A stretch of 64,000 bases of DNA, taken from the NCBI RefSeq assembly GCF_958979055.1, contig NC_084888.1:32764804-32828803 (forward strand). The letters are read 5' to 3'. The stretch comes from Alnus glutinosa. Lineage: Eukaryota; Streptophyta; Magnoliopsida; Fagales; Betulaceae. Below the pieces are notes generated by a model that ran no database searches, was not told the DNA's origin, and worked only from the letters and a program-made list of their open reading frames with translations. Of this stretch, positions 22,747 to 33,381 are shown in pieces. The position numbers and the translations under genes were made by a program. Each line of letters begins with the position of its first letter. Position 1 is the stretch's first letter.

Positions 22747-23825
22747 AATTTTACTTGTGATATGAAGAAAAATGAATGATAGAAGTTTTGAAGACCATTA
22801 AAAAACATTGGAAGAGATTTAAGTCTTTATTCTTCAAAACTTTGCATCTTTGGACAGTTGCTCCTTCTAGCTATGTGTTTTCTTTTGTACACTTTCTGTA
22901 TGCTTGGGACACTTTATGTTTTTAATGGTATCTCGATTATTTATTAAAAAAAAAAAAACTTTTGCTATGGAGGGAGCAAGATCTGGTACTGACGTGATAA
23001 AATCATCTTGGATCTTCATATATGTTGCCAAAGTCTTTTTTCATATCCATAATTAATCAGACAGCTATGCTGATCGGATTAAAAACCATGTAACAAGGAC
23101 ATCATGTTTTCAAGATAGTACTGTAATTACGACTGTGATAAGAATTCTATACAGTTATGCGTGTTGATACCTGTAAATATGACAGGAGAAGGGATAAAAT
23201 GATGTCTTTTTCAATTTGATGAGAATGATGCAGAGGGAAAGCATTGTGGGGGAGTATTTTTTAGGCTTTTTCAGATTTGTAATCTCTTGATGGCATCTAT
23301 GTTGGGACATGTATTTTGGAAGACATCTTGGTTGTCCTTTTGGTCTGTCTAACAGTTCCATGGACTTAACTTTTCTTTTCATTTATAAAGCATGTGCTTT
23401 ACTGGTTCTGTAGTGCAAGGGGATTGATAAATCTCAACATAAAAACTTAAGTAATTTCTTTTCTAAGAAGAAAATTAGAATGGTGAGTTGGAGTTATTGT
23501 CAGTACCCTTTTGTTATATACCACATAACATCGAAGCAAGTCATCATGATTCAGTGAAGTAAGAAGTTAGCCATTTTATTGCTTTATTTTTGAGTTTTTA
23601 GACCCTTCTTGTTGGTGGAACCAAGTTCTTCTTGAAGGGTGCTCTGAGACTGAGCCAGTCGCACATTCAATGGCTTTCACCTCTGAACATGTCTTCGCCA
23701 AGCACCTGACTCTGTTCCAGCCATATATTTCGTTCTGCTTATTTTCTGTCTTCATGCAAACTGGATATACAGTAGGCCTTATGCTGAAAATATCTGGTGA
23801 TGATATATGTTTGAAATATATGCAG
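22747..23825 (+). other. Intron of the RING-ligase relic
   Basis: AT-rich, no recognised element or coding sequence. The open frame beginning at 23670 is intron read-through that only becomes gene-like after the acceptor at 23825. Confidence 0.5.
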
Positions 23826-25279
23826 GCGACAATGATGGTGGATCGCTCGTCTCATGGCTCCAGAAATTTGATTGATCAATATAGGGACATGAGGCTTGAC
23901 ATCGACAACATGAGTTATGAGGTTATTACTACTTCATCGATCCCCTTGCTGTCTTTTGGGTTTTCCCAGCTTCTATTGACTTTAAACAATTGGCTCTGGG
24001 CAGGAACTACTTGCTCTAGGAGAAAGGATGGGGAATGTGAGCACCGGCTTGTCCGAGAATGTGATTTCGAGGTGTTTAATGGAGACAACATATTCTTCTT
24101 CAAAACTTATCCTGGAGGAGGAACGCTGTGCTATCTGCCTTGTAAGCATTTTACTACCTTATCTCTTTGATTAGGAGTAGCATGCATCTGACATGTACGT
24201 AGACTCTAAGAGTATGGCAGCTCATTTTAACATCAAATTTCTTTATTGATGAATCTCTCACAATTAGATTGACCCATGAAAAATTTCTCATATAGTTCAA
24301 GCATATGTTTTTTTGCTTCAAGTTTGAGGCTCTTAAGATTCCAATTTAAATTCTGTGTGGTCCAGAATGTGATATAATTTAATGTAGACATGCATCCAGT
24401 GATAATGCATATGCAATTACATGAATACATGGTCTTGCATAGTTCAATCACTGTAAGCATTCTGCCATGATTGAAGTGCTAATACAGGGGCTCTTATTGA
24501 GTTTTCATATATCACTGAATAGGAAAGCAGTTTGTCTCATTCTTTCGAATAACCAGCAGTGTTAAGTGTGTGGAGATTTGTTAGCAAATTATTTGATGCT
24601 TCACTGGCATTATCTAGATTTGCCACTTATCCTAAGAGGGTCTAGGAGAATTCTCACGTGGGTTGTCATGTTGCATTTGGGCAGTCCATTTTCCTAAAAC
24701 ATGAAGTGTTTCATTGAAATATATATAGAGGACACAGTTTTTCTCTAACCCAATCTGACATTTACTATTAAAGCATGTGATTCTTGCTTGCATTTTTAAT
24801 AGGGCACATTATTTTCACATGCATTTTTTAAAATAAAGGTGAAAATTATATGTTTAGATTTACATCTGCCTCAACAAAGTTCTTGTCCATTTTAGCTAAA
24901 AAATCAAATTTTTTCTATTTTAACTATTCACTTTTCGAAAACACATACATTTTTTTTTTTAGCTATTTACTTTTACTATTCCATTTAAATATTATTTCTC
25001 AAAGATTTCTCTATTTTTTCTCCAACAATCATATTTTTGAAGTCTGTCTTTTCTTAACAGTCATATTTTCAAAATTCATCTTTTTCTAACGGTCATTTTT
25101 AAAATTTAAAAAAAAAAAAAAAAAAAACCATGTAAAGGGAAAGTATGCTTTAGAGGAGAGAGAAAAGAGAGCAAAGACAAGCAGAATATATATATATATA
25201 TATATAAATAAAATAAAAAATAAAAAATAAAAACTATTTGGTGAGTACGGTAGTAGCTCATCAATCTTATTTTTATTTA

Positions 25280-25500
25280 GGGATAACTTCACAAAAGGGT
25301 ACCCAACTATAGCGCTTTTTCACTTAAGGGTACCAATGTAGCAAAACGTTCAATCGAGTGTATGAATTTATCAAAACCATTCAATGTAGGGTATTCCGTC
25401 ACCCTCCGTTCTAAATCGATGACGGAGCCCAAAACACGTGCGTTTCACGTGATATTTTAGCCTCGAACTACCACTTTAGCCCCTCATCTAAACGATCAAA
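25280..25500. repeat. Left terminal inverted repeat of the Pack-MULE
   Basis: 221 bp, matching the reverse complement of 26383-26603 with few mismatches. It contains GCACGTG/TCACGTG-like boxes shared by both ends. Confidence 0.93.
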
Positions 25501-25698
25501 AGACGACGACTCCACGTGGATTAAGCTTTGAAATGTCAGAGAGAGAATATTAATGCGATGACTTGAGTGCAAGGCCGGCCATCAATGAAGACGACGACTC
25601 CACAATTATAAGAGGTGTTCCAGTACTCCTCCATTCCCAACGCTTTTTCCAGGTACCAGCGAAGAAGAAGAAGAAGAAGAAGAAGAAGAAGAAGAAAG

Positions 25699-26301
25699 AT
25701 GAACGATCTCTTCTCTGCCGGCTCCTACCCTGGCTTCTCTCGCTTCCGAGGCGAGCAAACCTCCCGGGACTACCATGTAATCGAGATGTCCTCCACCGGC
25801 GTCTACCTCAACGAGTTCTTCGAGGATGTGGAGGCCGTCAAGGACAAGCTCAAGGAGATGGACAGCCTCTACGAGGCCCTCCAGAGCGCCCACGGGCAGA
25901 GCCTCAGCCAACACAACGCCAAGGCCGTCAAGGACCTCCGCTCCTGCATGGACGCCGATGTCGCCCTCGCCCTCAAGAAGGCCAAGCTCGTCAGGGTCAA
26001 GCTCGAGGCCTTCGACCGCTCCAACGCCGCCAACTGGAGCCTCCCCGGCTGCGGACCCGGTTCTTCGTCGGACCGGACTCTGACCTCCGTCGTGAACGAG
26101 CTCCGGAAGAAGCTCAAGGACTCCATGGACAGCTTCAATGGCCTGAGGCAGCAGATTTTCTCACAGTACCAGGAAACCGTACAACGGAGGTACTTTACAG
26201 TCACTGGTGAAAATCCTGATGACAAGACCGTTGACCTTCTCATCTCTACAGGCGAGAGATTAAGCTTCATGAGCTCCAGCTTAATTATCTTGGATATTTG
26301 A
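25699..26301 (+). CDS. Captured syntaxin N-terminal (Habc) fragment, SYP121/PEN1-like
   Basis: 200 codons from MNDLFSAGSYPGFSRFRGEQ. Matches the plasma-membrane Qa-SNAREs of the SYP12 group: EFFEDVEAVKDKLKEMDSLY, NAKAVKDLRS, DVALALKKAKLVRVKLEAFD, LPGCGPGSSSDRT, KKLKDSMDSFNGLRQQI, ETVQRRYFTVTGENPDDKTV and LISTGE. This covers the autoinhibitory three-helix Habc domain. Similarity stops at about 26256; 15 unrelated codons follow to the stop. The SNARE motif and membrane anchor are absent, so it could not drive fusion. SYP121/PEN1 normally acts in secretion and in penetration resistance to powdery mildew. The start sits after a GAA/AAG trinucleotide run (25662-25696) from the parent leader. The frame is undamaged, which suggests recent capture, but expression is unknown. 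Confidence 0.85.
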   Translation: MNDLFSAGSYPGFSRFRGEQTSRDYHVIEMSSTGVYLNEFFEDVEAVKDKLKEMDSLYEALQSAHGQSLSQHNAKAVKDLRSCMDADVALALKKAKLVRVKLEAFDRSNAANWSLPGCGPGSSSDRTLTSVVNELRKKLKDSMDSFNGLRQQIFSQYQETVQRRYFTVTGENPDDKTVDLLISTGERLSFMSSSLIILDI

Positions 26302-26382
26302 AAATTGAAAATGATTTGGAAATAATATTCAAAATGTGGCCAAAGATGCTACAAAATTTGGTACCATATTTGCTTATGCCCA

Positions 26383-26603
26383 TTTGATCGTTTAGATGAG
26401 GGGCAAAAGTGGTAGTTTGAGGTTAAAATATCACGTGAAACGCACGTGTTTTGGGCTCCGTCATCGATTTAGAACGGAGGGTGACGGAATACCTTACATT
26501 GAACGGTTTTGATAAATTCATACACTCGATTGAACGTTTTGCTACATTGGTACCCTTAAGTGAAAAAGCGCTATAGTTGGGTACCCTTTTGTGAAGTTAT
26601 CCC
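26383..26603. repeat. Right terminal inverted repeat of the Pack-MULE
   Basis: 221 bp, mirror of 25280-25500. It ends ...AAGTTATCCC and is followed at once by the 9-bp target duplication. Confidence 0.93.
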
Positions 26604-27006
26604 TTTTATTTATTTTTTAAAAAGCTAGCTATATGTGTGGTTTTTCACCCAAATCTGCTAAGGCTCTAGTCAAAATAACCTTTGACCACCCCATTGTGAA
26701 TGTTCTAAGGACATATATGAATTTACTAGACTGGTTTGGAGTTAAACTTTGTTTAATCTCTGTCTCTCATGGATGATTTCCAGTTGTCCCCTTCCTTATG
26801 AGAGATCTCTATTTCTTTTTCTTTTTCTGCGCATTGTTGGCACTTGCAATTTACAGGAAGAGTACAAAAACGAGGAGGAAGTTGGGACAGTGAAGAATTG
26901 TGGCCATGACTACCACGTGGGCTGCATCAAGAAATGGTTATTGAAGAAAAATACCTGCCCCATCTGCAAAGCTCCTCTCTCAGATAGTTTGGAGGAGAAA
27001 TATTAG

Positions 27007-27515
27007 CACTTCTCATGATTTCTTTTTTTTTTTTTTAATCTTATTCTTGTAAATATATATAAAGGGAACTAGAGAAAGTGATAGGGGGAGTTGGAGAGAC
27101 ATTTCTCATGGGTAGAAAAACTTGTTTTAATAATCTCGGTCTACTTTTTTTTTTTTTTTATCGTTTTCTCTCGTTAATTCTTTCAGAGCAAATGAGTAGA
27201 GTATGGGGTACAAAAGCAATCCCACTAAACGAAATGATCAAGATACCAGTCACTGGCCTATGAGAATCAACCATATCTGATCAATATAGGAAACAAAGAG
27301 CATCAATCAAAATACAACATATCGTTTTCAATGGCCAAAGCAAGAATTCATCTAAACAAATGTACAACAGGTGGACTTATGTTGCAACTACCAAAAAAAA
27401 AAACTGTACTTTGAACTTTAACCTGAAACCTGAATCTGTTCTTATCCTCAGCTTTACAGATAACGCATGGCAACGACACCCAAATTTCTCATCTGTGATG
27501 AGACAACTCTACCGA
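27007..27515. other. Space between the RING relic and the E2 gene
   Basis: AT-rich with T and A runs. It probably holds the 3' untranslated sequences of the two convergent genes. No further coding sequence recognised. Confidence 0.5.
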
Positions 27516-30500
27516 TCAGCTTTCAACTGCTTCTCCAGTAAAATATTGTTTGTGCACCATTTTTTGGTAATCTGCCAAGAACATTCGACAGTTTCTGAGT
27601 TTGAAAATTGCCCCAGGTAGACAGTCAATTTAAATTCCTATAATACTAAGACAGTAAGCAGTGGTAATTAGATGTCTACACAAATGAAATGAGGAAGCAT
27701 TCAATAAACGACAGAATATCAGTGACATTGTACAAAACATATGGGAAATACTATGTTTAGAAATCAAAGCCAGATGGCCCACATCTGGTAGCTTGAGTGC
27801 AGTAACAACAATCTCATGGTATTCAATACTAATTTGGTACAAAATAACTCTACGCAGGAGGCCGGGGGATTTGGGGCTTTCATAACCAGCAAGAACATCT
27901 AAAATCTAAGCTCACAACTGTAGAAAGTAAATAAAATGGCAAGGAGATGACATATATGTATCTGACCTTCCTTATTGTTCCACAATGCTGCAGCAAAGCT
28001 GTTGAGAGGACTCTCTGGGTTAGGCTCTGAATGCGAGAATTTAAAAGTTAGGCACTGAAATGCAGAAATAGAGAAAGCTTCACTATGTAGGTTAGGGCGA
28101 CCAGACCTCCCAATAGACTCTGTACGGACAAAAGAATGGTTCTGCAGTCATAAGCTGAAGACCATTTGTCCTAAAGCAACACATGGAGAGAATCACATTC
28201 ACATCAGTTCTATATGAAAATATAAATATTGAAAGTACGGAAACTGAATGAAATAAATGGCCCTACAGAAAAAGAGTCCCATACAGAGAAAAAGATAAAG
28301 AGCTATGATAATCCTCTGCCATATGGATACATAATGAAATAATGTCATGTCAGAGGCAGTAGTCATCAATATAATCATAAAATCTTGTTAAGGTTTGAAC
28401 TTTCGTTTGTTCATTTTTTTAATAAGTAATCGCAAATTCATTAAAAACGCAAATGCGCAACCCATGTATACATGGAGGAGTATACAAGAGAGACACCTAG
28501 CTAAAAGTAGAAAAAAAGATCTAGAAAAACATGATAGTTTGAAATACTAAAATCTGAGGCAGAAACCCAATGAAAAAGAATCTTAAAGAATAAAGCCTTT
28601 AATTCCACTGAGCCTCTCATGATCCCCAAAGCTCTGATCGTTTCTTCTCCTCTAGTGACAACACATAAGGCAGGGCGGTATCATCTTTTAGACTGCATCA
28701 AGCTGAAACGTACCCCCTGGCGCTCTCCAACAGGAAAATAGATCTATCACCCTTCTAGGCATAACCCAAGCCAGCACTACACTGCTGAACTGAGTCGTGT
28801 TTAAGGTTTGAACTTAAAGTTTGACTTATCGCTGTTTTCTCTTTTTTCTTAAGCCCCGGTTTTGAGCCCCCTGATAACACTCGTAACTTTTTAAAACCAC
28901 AAAGGGTTTACCTTAAGTGTCTGAGACAATTTTTTTATTTTTTATTTTTTAAAAAAAAAGAAAAGAAAAGAAACCCTCCCACTGTGATACCATACAAGAG
29001 ATCTATGTCTAGATGTTTTTTTTGTACAAGTGATCCATGCGCAAGTGTTCACCTAACCTACAAGAAGTCATATATGATAGTTTCTAAATATAACTTATCT
29101 AAATTTCGCTCAGGATATCACTATCCACTAAACCATCCAAAAGTTTCCAACCCCTATATTATATACAAAAGGGACCAAGAGTGAAAAGTTTGTTACTTCA
29201 CTTTCATTATCTTTGAGTTTAGTCGCACAAGAATTTGGTCATAGTAAACTACTCTCTTAATTGATACCTGAAGTATGTCAAGACAAATGTTGCCAAACTG
29301 ATCAATGTTTGGATGGAAGCACATTGTCTCAAACTTGACTTGGGGTGGCTTGAAAGGGTAGTTGAGGGGAAAACGTAAGGAGAGCTTGTAAGATAAACCC
29401 TCGTACATAGTCCCTTTTCCACCCTCAATTGTGCCAATCCATGTAAAAATGCTCTCGCCCTCAGGAAACGCTGATACTCCAAGATCTCCTCCACTCATCT
29501 GCAGAAACAAACGGTATTTTAAAATGATAAGAGAGGAAAAAAGAAGAAGAAGCATAACATGGCATAAGACTGACAGAATTACTCGCTTTTTTGATGAATT
29601 GATGACAACGTTCTTATCTAATGACCAAAACTAACAAGGAACAAAGAAACTCTCAAACCCACAAAGGGTGCAATTATTCTTACAGTTTAAAAGCTTAACA
29701 TTTAGTCCCTCATAAACGAGTAATTCTACAAGTCCATCTGGTGTCCCTCCAATAATGAGGTAGCTTTTAAAATTATCATTTGATCAAAATTCAATAATGA
29801 TCTATAACGAGCCTAATGGTGATTTTAAAAGCCATATTATTATTAGAAAGACACAAGAGGGACTTCTAGCATTAATCCTTTAACACCTCTAAATGATTCA
29901 CAAAATTTTGTTACACTGGTTTTCAAGGAGTTCAAGAAAATTTTTGTGCCAAAAAATAACACTTCTGATCCTAGGTAACATAGAGAGTACAATTTCCTCT
30001 CAACTTCTCAAAATATTTTTCAACATACAAATTAATAGGCTCTACAAAGTGACCAAAAATTCAAGAAAAGATAAACAATTCCCTAAAAGATTGATGCAAT
30101 TCAAGAATCCAACACGACTTGATAATGGAAGGGAAACGTACCATGAGAGACATCAATTCCTTTTGAAGCCTGCGAAAGAAGTACATAAACGTTTAATTAA
30201 ACCATGAAAACCGCATTGACGAAGCTTCAAATACCAGCATATAACTCAACCAAGCAACACAGAGCCGAAAACTGCAAGATTTTGAAATTTCTTTTCTTTC
30301 CCCTCCAATTTTCTCGGCAACCTAACCCAACAGTTCAAGATAAAGAATCGAGAAAAACAAGGAACAAAGCAAGCGTAATCCTTTGATTGGGTGCCGAGAA
30401 AACGTGAGAAAGCTAGGATACGAGAAATTCAAATACGGAATATATGCTTCTTCTTTCTTTCTTGTTTTCCTTTTCTCGAGACCAAACAGAAAATTCAGGA

Positions 30501-30679
30501 AAACAGTGACCGGTGACCGGTGACGGGAATTGAATTGACCTCTGAGAGACGGAGGTGGTGTCGACGGGTACAGGCAAAGTGGCGGCTTGTTCCAGCGGAG
30601 CTGCTGCGGGTGCATGACGCTGGCGATGGTGCTGCGGGATCGACGAGTTGTCGGCCGTCGAATTGGGTCGGACCTCCAT
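27516..30679 (-). CDS. UBC19/UBC20: Ubiquitin-conjugating enzyme E2, UBC19/UBC20 (UBE2C) type
   Basis: Six exons on the minus strand join without a break: 30540-30679, 30142-30169, 29268-29498, 28107-28170, 27967-28026, 27516-27571 (192 aa). The UBC fold is clear: RLQKELMSLM, FTWIGTIEGGKGTMYEGLSY, YPFKPPQVKFET, the HPN motif with active-site Cys in NICLDILQ, then DKWSSAYDCRTILLSVQSLL and GEPNPESPLN. This wording is of the E2-C class, which in animals works with the APC/C in mitotic cyclin turnover; plant UBC19/20 are its relatives. The N-terminal extension of about 46 residues (MEVRPNSTADNSS...) is expected for the class. The last exon (DYQKMVHKQYFTGEAVES) is more diverged than the core but keeps the xYxKMVxK pattern. 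A start 21 codons upstream is open but gives an odd hydrophobic lead, so 30679 is preferred. Confidence 0.88.
28405..28800 (-). mobile_element. LINE-tail-like insertion in an E2 intron
   Basis: Within the intron between exons 3 and 4 lies sequence beginning with AT-rich TTTTTTTAATAAGTAATCGC and ATTCATTAAAA, followed by GC-richer text. This is the usual look of the 3' end of a plant LINE inserted in antisense. No coding domain is present. Confidence 0.35.
29708..29880. mobile_element. Diverged foldback MITE in the second E2 intron
   Basis: The two halves (CTACAAGTCC..GTGTCCCTCCAATAATGAGG and AAAGACACAAGAGGGACTTCTAG) are inverted repeats. Inside they share the TTTTAAAATTATCATT / AATGGTGATTTTAAAAG wording of the MITE family at 72-441. 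It is a more degenerate relative. Confidence 0.55.
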
Positions 30680-30969
30680 GCGTACGATCAAGATCAAGAG
30701 CCCGATCAGATTGGCAAGGATGGACGGTCCTGCTTCAATCAATCAAACAATCTACGGTCCATCTTAGGCCGACTGGAAAGCAAATATAATTGGCGATATA
30801 TTGGTGAGGGCGGTGGTGATTGTGTTTTGATTGGCACTCAATTATTTATTTATTTATTTATTTCTGAGTGACAATAACAATAAAAGAAACTCATATGAGT
30901 CCTATGGTAATGGAAGGATTTAAATGAAAATATGTGGTTGGATGGTGTTAATTTGTATTATTATTATTG

Positions 30970-31320
30970 ATTAACCTGACTTTAATCACGTGTTGACACC
31001 TGTGTTAATATGCGATTGAAATGTGTTAAATTTTTTTTAATAACTAACATGATTTTAGTCACATGTTAGTTATAAAAAAATTGTAGGTACAATATTACCC
31101 GTATGAATTATAATCGGTGTAGCCTCTTCTTATTGGCCGTCATTTTATTATAATTAGATCATCATTTAACCTGGCTTTAATCACGTGTAGACACCTGTGT
31201 TAATATGCGATTGAAATGTGTTAATTTATTTTAATGACTAACGTCATTTTAATCACATGTTAGTTATAAAAAAATTTTAGGTACAATATTACCCGTATGA
31301 ATGATAATCGGTGTAGCCTC
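30970..31320. repeat. Tandem duplication of about 180 bp upstream of the E2 gene
   Basis: Two copies in direct orientation, about 30970-31145 and 31165-31330, share landmarks TTAATCACGTGTTGACACC-like, TAATATGCGATTGAAATGTG, CACATGTTAGTTATAAAAAA and AATCGGTGTAGCCTCTTC. A third scrap, CGGTGTAGCCTCTTCTTATT, follows a long T run at 31364. Confidence 0.8.
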
Positions 31321-31329
31321 TTCTTTTTT

Positions 31330-31363
<34 letters not shown>

Positions 31364-32059
31364 CGGTGTAGCCTCTTCTTATTGGCTGTCCTGGGGGACA
31401 AGATATTCTTATTATTAGATCATCATTTATTTCATAAACTTAAAGTTGATAGGAAAGAAAAAACAAAAAACAAAATTGAATTTACTTAAATGAATATTCA
31501 AATTTATGACTTATGCTTTGATATCATATTAAATTACCAATTATCTTAAAAGTTAAAACTAATAAAAAAATTATGTGCTTAATCATTTCAAATTAATATT
31601 ATAACAATTTTGGTAATATTTAGATAGACTGTCAAACTTAGAAAACCATGGAATAACAAAAATTAATCATGATTGTACATATATGTACATATTAATCATG
31701 TACTAACTTATGGGTCGGTCGGACTTGAGAGAACAATTGCAATTTTTAATGTTTATGCCATGTATATGTGTCTCCCAATGGCAACATGCAGATGTTATTA
31801 TAGTCACACCCAAGTAGAATAGCTACAATTGATGGATCTCCCGTGCCTGGCTTTTCGATTAGGGTGAAAAAAAAAATAAATAAATAAAGGTTCAACAGTA
31901 ATTTCACTACAGTGAAGACACAATACCCGTTATTTTCTTTTATTTTCTTTGAAGGGAAACTTGGTACTGAACTTGTAAAGACGTTTCGTGTGAATTTTTT
32001 GTGCCAATTTTTGGGCCTTCAGAGTTACAAGGTATTGCATGTGGTTTATGAAATTCTCT

Positions 32060-32520
32060 CCAACTTTATGGACAGGGAGGTAGAGTAGTTTTATAAATTT
32101 TTCTTGTGTCTTTTCAATAATGAAGTAACTTTTAAAATAATAATTTGATCAAAATTCAGTAGTGATGAATTACAAGTTCAATGGCGATATTAAATGTAAC
32201 GACTCAGGCCCGAGGGATCTAGTTTGTTAACTTCAAAGCCTTAGAGGCGCAAATGTTACCTATTATAGGATCCAGAGCACTTGTAACCACTATAATGCAT
32301 GCCCTAAGAAAACATTATATATATATTCTTTTCTTTTTTCCTCTTTTTTTTTTAAAAAAAACATAAGGTCTTAGTATAATAAGTGCATAGGAAATTAAAC
32401 TAAATAGGTGACCTTTGCGCCTATGAGACTTTGAAGTTAACAAACCAGACCCCTCAAGCTAAGGTCGTTACATTAAGCCACATCATTATTGAAAAGACAC
32501 ATGATAGATTTCAAGCATTA
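32060..32520. mobile_element. Foldback MITE split by a second MITE
   Basis: The outer element has the family wording of 72-441 and 29708-29880: TAATGAAGTAACTTTTAAAA on the left, and AAGCCACATCATTATTGAAA with ATTTCAAGCATTACTC on the right. Its centre is interrupted by the element at 32194-32473. Confidence 0.6.
32194..32473. mobile_element. 280-bp MITE with TAA target duplication, nested in another MITE
   Basis: The ends ATGTAACGAC and GTCGTTACAT are inverted repeats, and the similarity continues inwards (GTTTGTTAACTTCAAAG / CTTTGAAGTTAACAAAC). It is flanked by TAA at 32191-32193 and 32474-32476, as expected for PIF/Harbinger-type insertions. The family is inferred from this 3-bp duplication. 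Confidence 0.7.
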
Positions 32521-33262
32521 CTCAGAAGCAAAATATGAAAACTTTGCACAACTGTTGGTCATATGAAGAGTCCAATCATGACAACAAAAAAAAAAAAAAA
32601 AAAAAAACTTGGGAATGGCCTTTGTGGGTGGTTTGGTCATCCCCGAAGAGCAAAATGGGAGTGGTTGAAACCACCCCCATGAGCCTTGGAGGGGGCTGAG
32701 CAACCTCCGTTTGGCCTAAGGGTGGCCGAACCACCCTCGATGGCCAAACCCTAAGTGATTTCTTCTTTGGCCTTCATAAGCCATAAATGAAGGTGGTTCA
32801 ATTTATTTTATTTTTTGAGGATGGTCAAACTACTTCCAAGGGTCTTGGGAGTAGTTTGACCATCCTAGATCGAGCCACCCCTAATTTTTTTTTTTTTTCA
32901 AAAAGTTTTTGCTTAATGTTTTTAATTTTTAATTAGACATAGGAACACATGTCAATTTTTTAAGACCGTAAACTTTCGTTAATTTTTAGACGAAAATTGG
33001 ACAGTTTAACCACAAACGAAATATTATTTGTGAAACAAATTGAAACAAAAAATAAAAAATAAAGTCTTTAAATTACACAGAGTCAAAAGGATTTAACCCT
33101 AAAATAAATGGCCTAAACAAAAATTGCATCCAGTCCAATACCCTAAATATGGTCAAAATGTCGGCCATCACTCAAACTTCTTTATTTTTATTTTTTACAA
33201 AACAATGCAAAGCTTCATTAATTAACAAAAGAAGATTACTACCTCAAAAAAAAAAATAAAAA

Positions 33263-33293
<31 letters not shown>

Positions 33294-33381
33294 AATATAC
33301 ACCGTGGTATAAGTTAGCGCGACATTCTCGTATGCAACAAATTGTATTGGTATTTGGTCGGCTTCATATGTATTCTGATAT

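Larger units (their letters stand above)
25280..26603 (+). mobile_element. Pack-MULE carrying a SYP121/PEN1-type syntaxin fragment
   Basis: A 1,324-bp element with 221-bp terminal inverted repeats (25280-25500 and 26383-26603), starting GGGATAACTTCACAAAAGGG. It is flanked by an exact 9-bp direct repeat TTTTATTTA at 25271-25279 and 26604-26612. Long TIRs with a 9-bp duplication are the hallmark of Mutator-like elements. There is no transposase. The interior is GC-rich, unlike its surroundings, and contains a 5' leader, start codon and 5' coding part of a syntaxin gene, the defining content of a Pack-MULE. It lies in the last intron of the RING-ligase relic, in the same orientation, inside an older MITE-like sequence (similar wording at about 24800-25135 and 26635-26710). 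Confidence 0.93.
13871..27006 (+). pseudogene. RING-H2 E3 ubiquitin ligase gene relic (RHG1A/MBR-like family), frameshifted and transposon-invaded
   Basis: Pieces match in order the long plant RING-H2 ligases that end with a C3H2C3 RING. Putative exons: 13871-13958, 14405 to about 14480, 19994-20717, about 22561-22726, 23826-23921, 24004-24141 and 26857-27006. The last three splice cleanly into one frame with MRLDIDNMSYEELLALGERM and then a full RING (CAIC, CGH, H, C, CPIC) with stop at 27004-27006. The large central exon has decayed: VYPYTEK, WNAGP, the VPDSG...LVPEN block, GRGPSKRKSPG, ACERGSRSGFY and DANTHDQNRVIPPPAARGR all lie in shifting frames separated by stops (for example near 20113, 20346, 20504 and 20636). 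A copia element sits near one splice site, a LINE tail in one intron and a Pack-MULE in the last intron. A start codon is not identified. A short transcript with only the RING exons could still make a small protein. Confidence 0.75.
30680..33220. other. Intergenic region between E2 and MLO, mostly repeats
   Basis: 30680-30950 is likely the E2 promoter and leader. 30970-31320 is a tandem duplication (listed). A T run lies at 31340-31363. 32060-32520 is a nested MITE (listed). 32600-32880 has imperfect inverted and direct copies of GGTGGTTTGGCC/GGCCGAACCACCC-like words, a repeat seen again at 40205-40270. From 31400 to 32050 and 32900 to 33220 nothing is recognised. Confidence 0.5.

Noticed and set aside
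25563-26210. A 215-codon plus-strand frame and a 133-codon minus-strand frame over the syntaxin fragment
   Set aside because: They are shadows of the syntaxin frame in GC-rich DNA; only the 25699-26301 frame shows family motifs.
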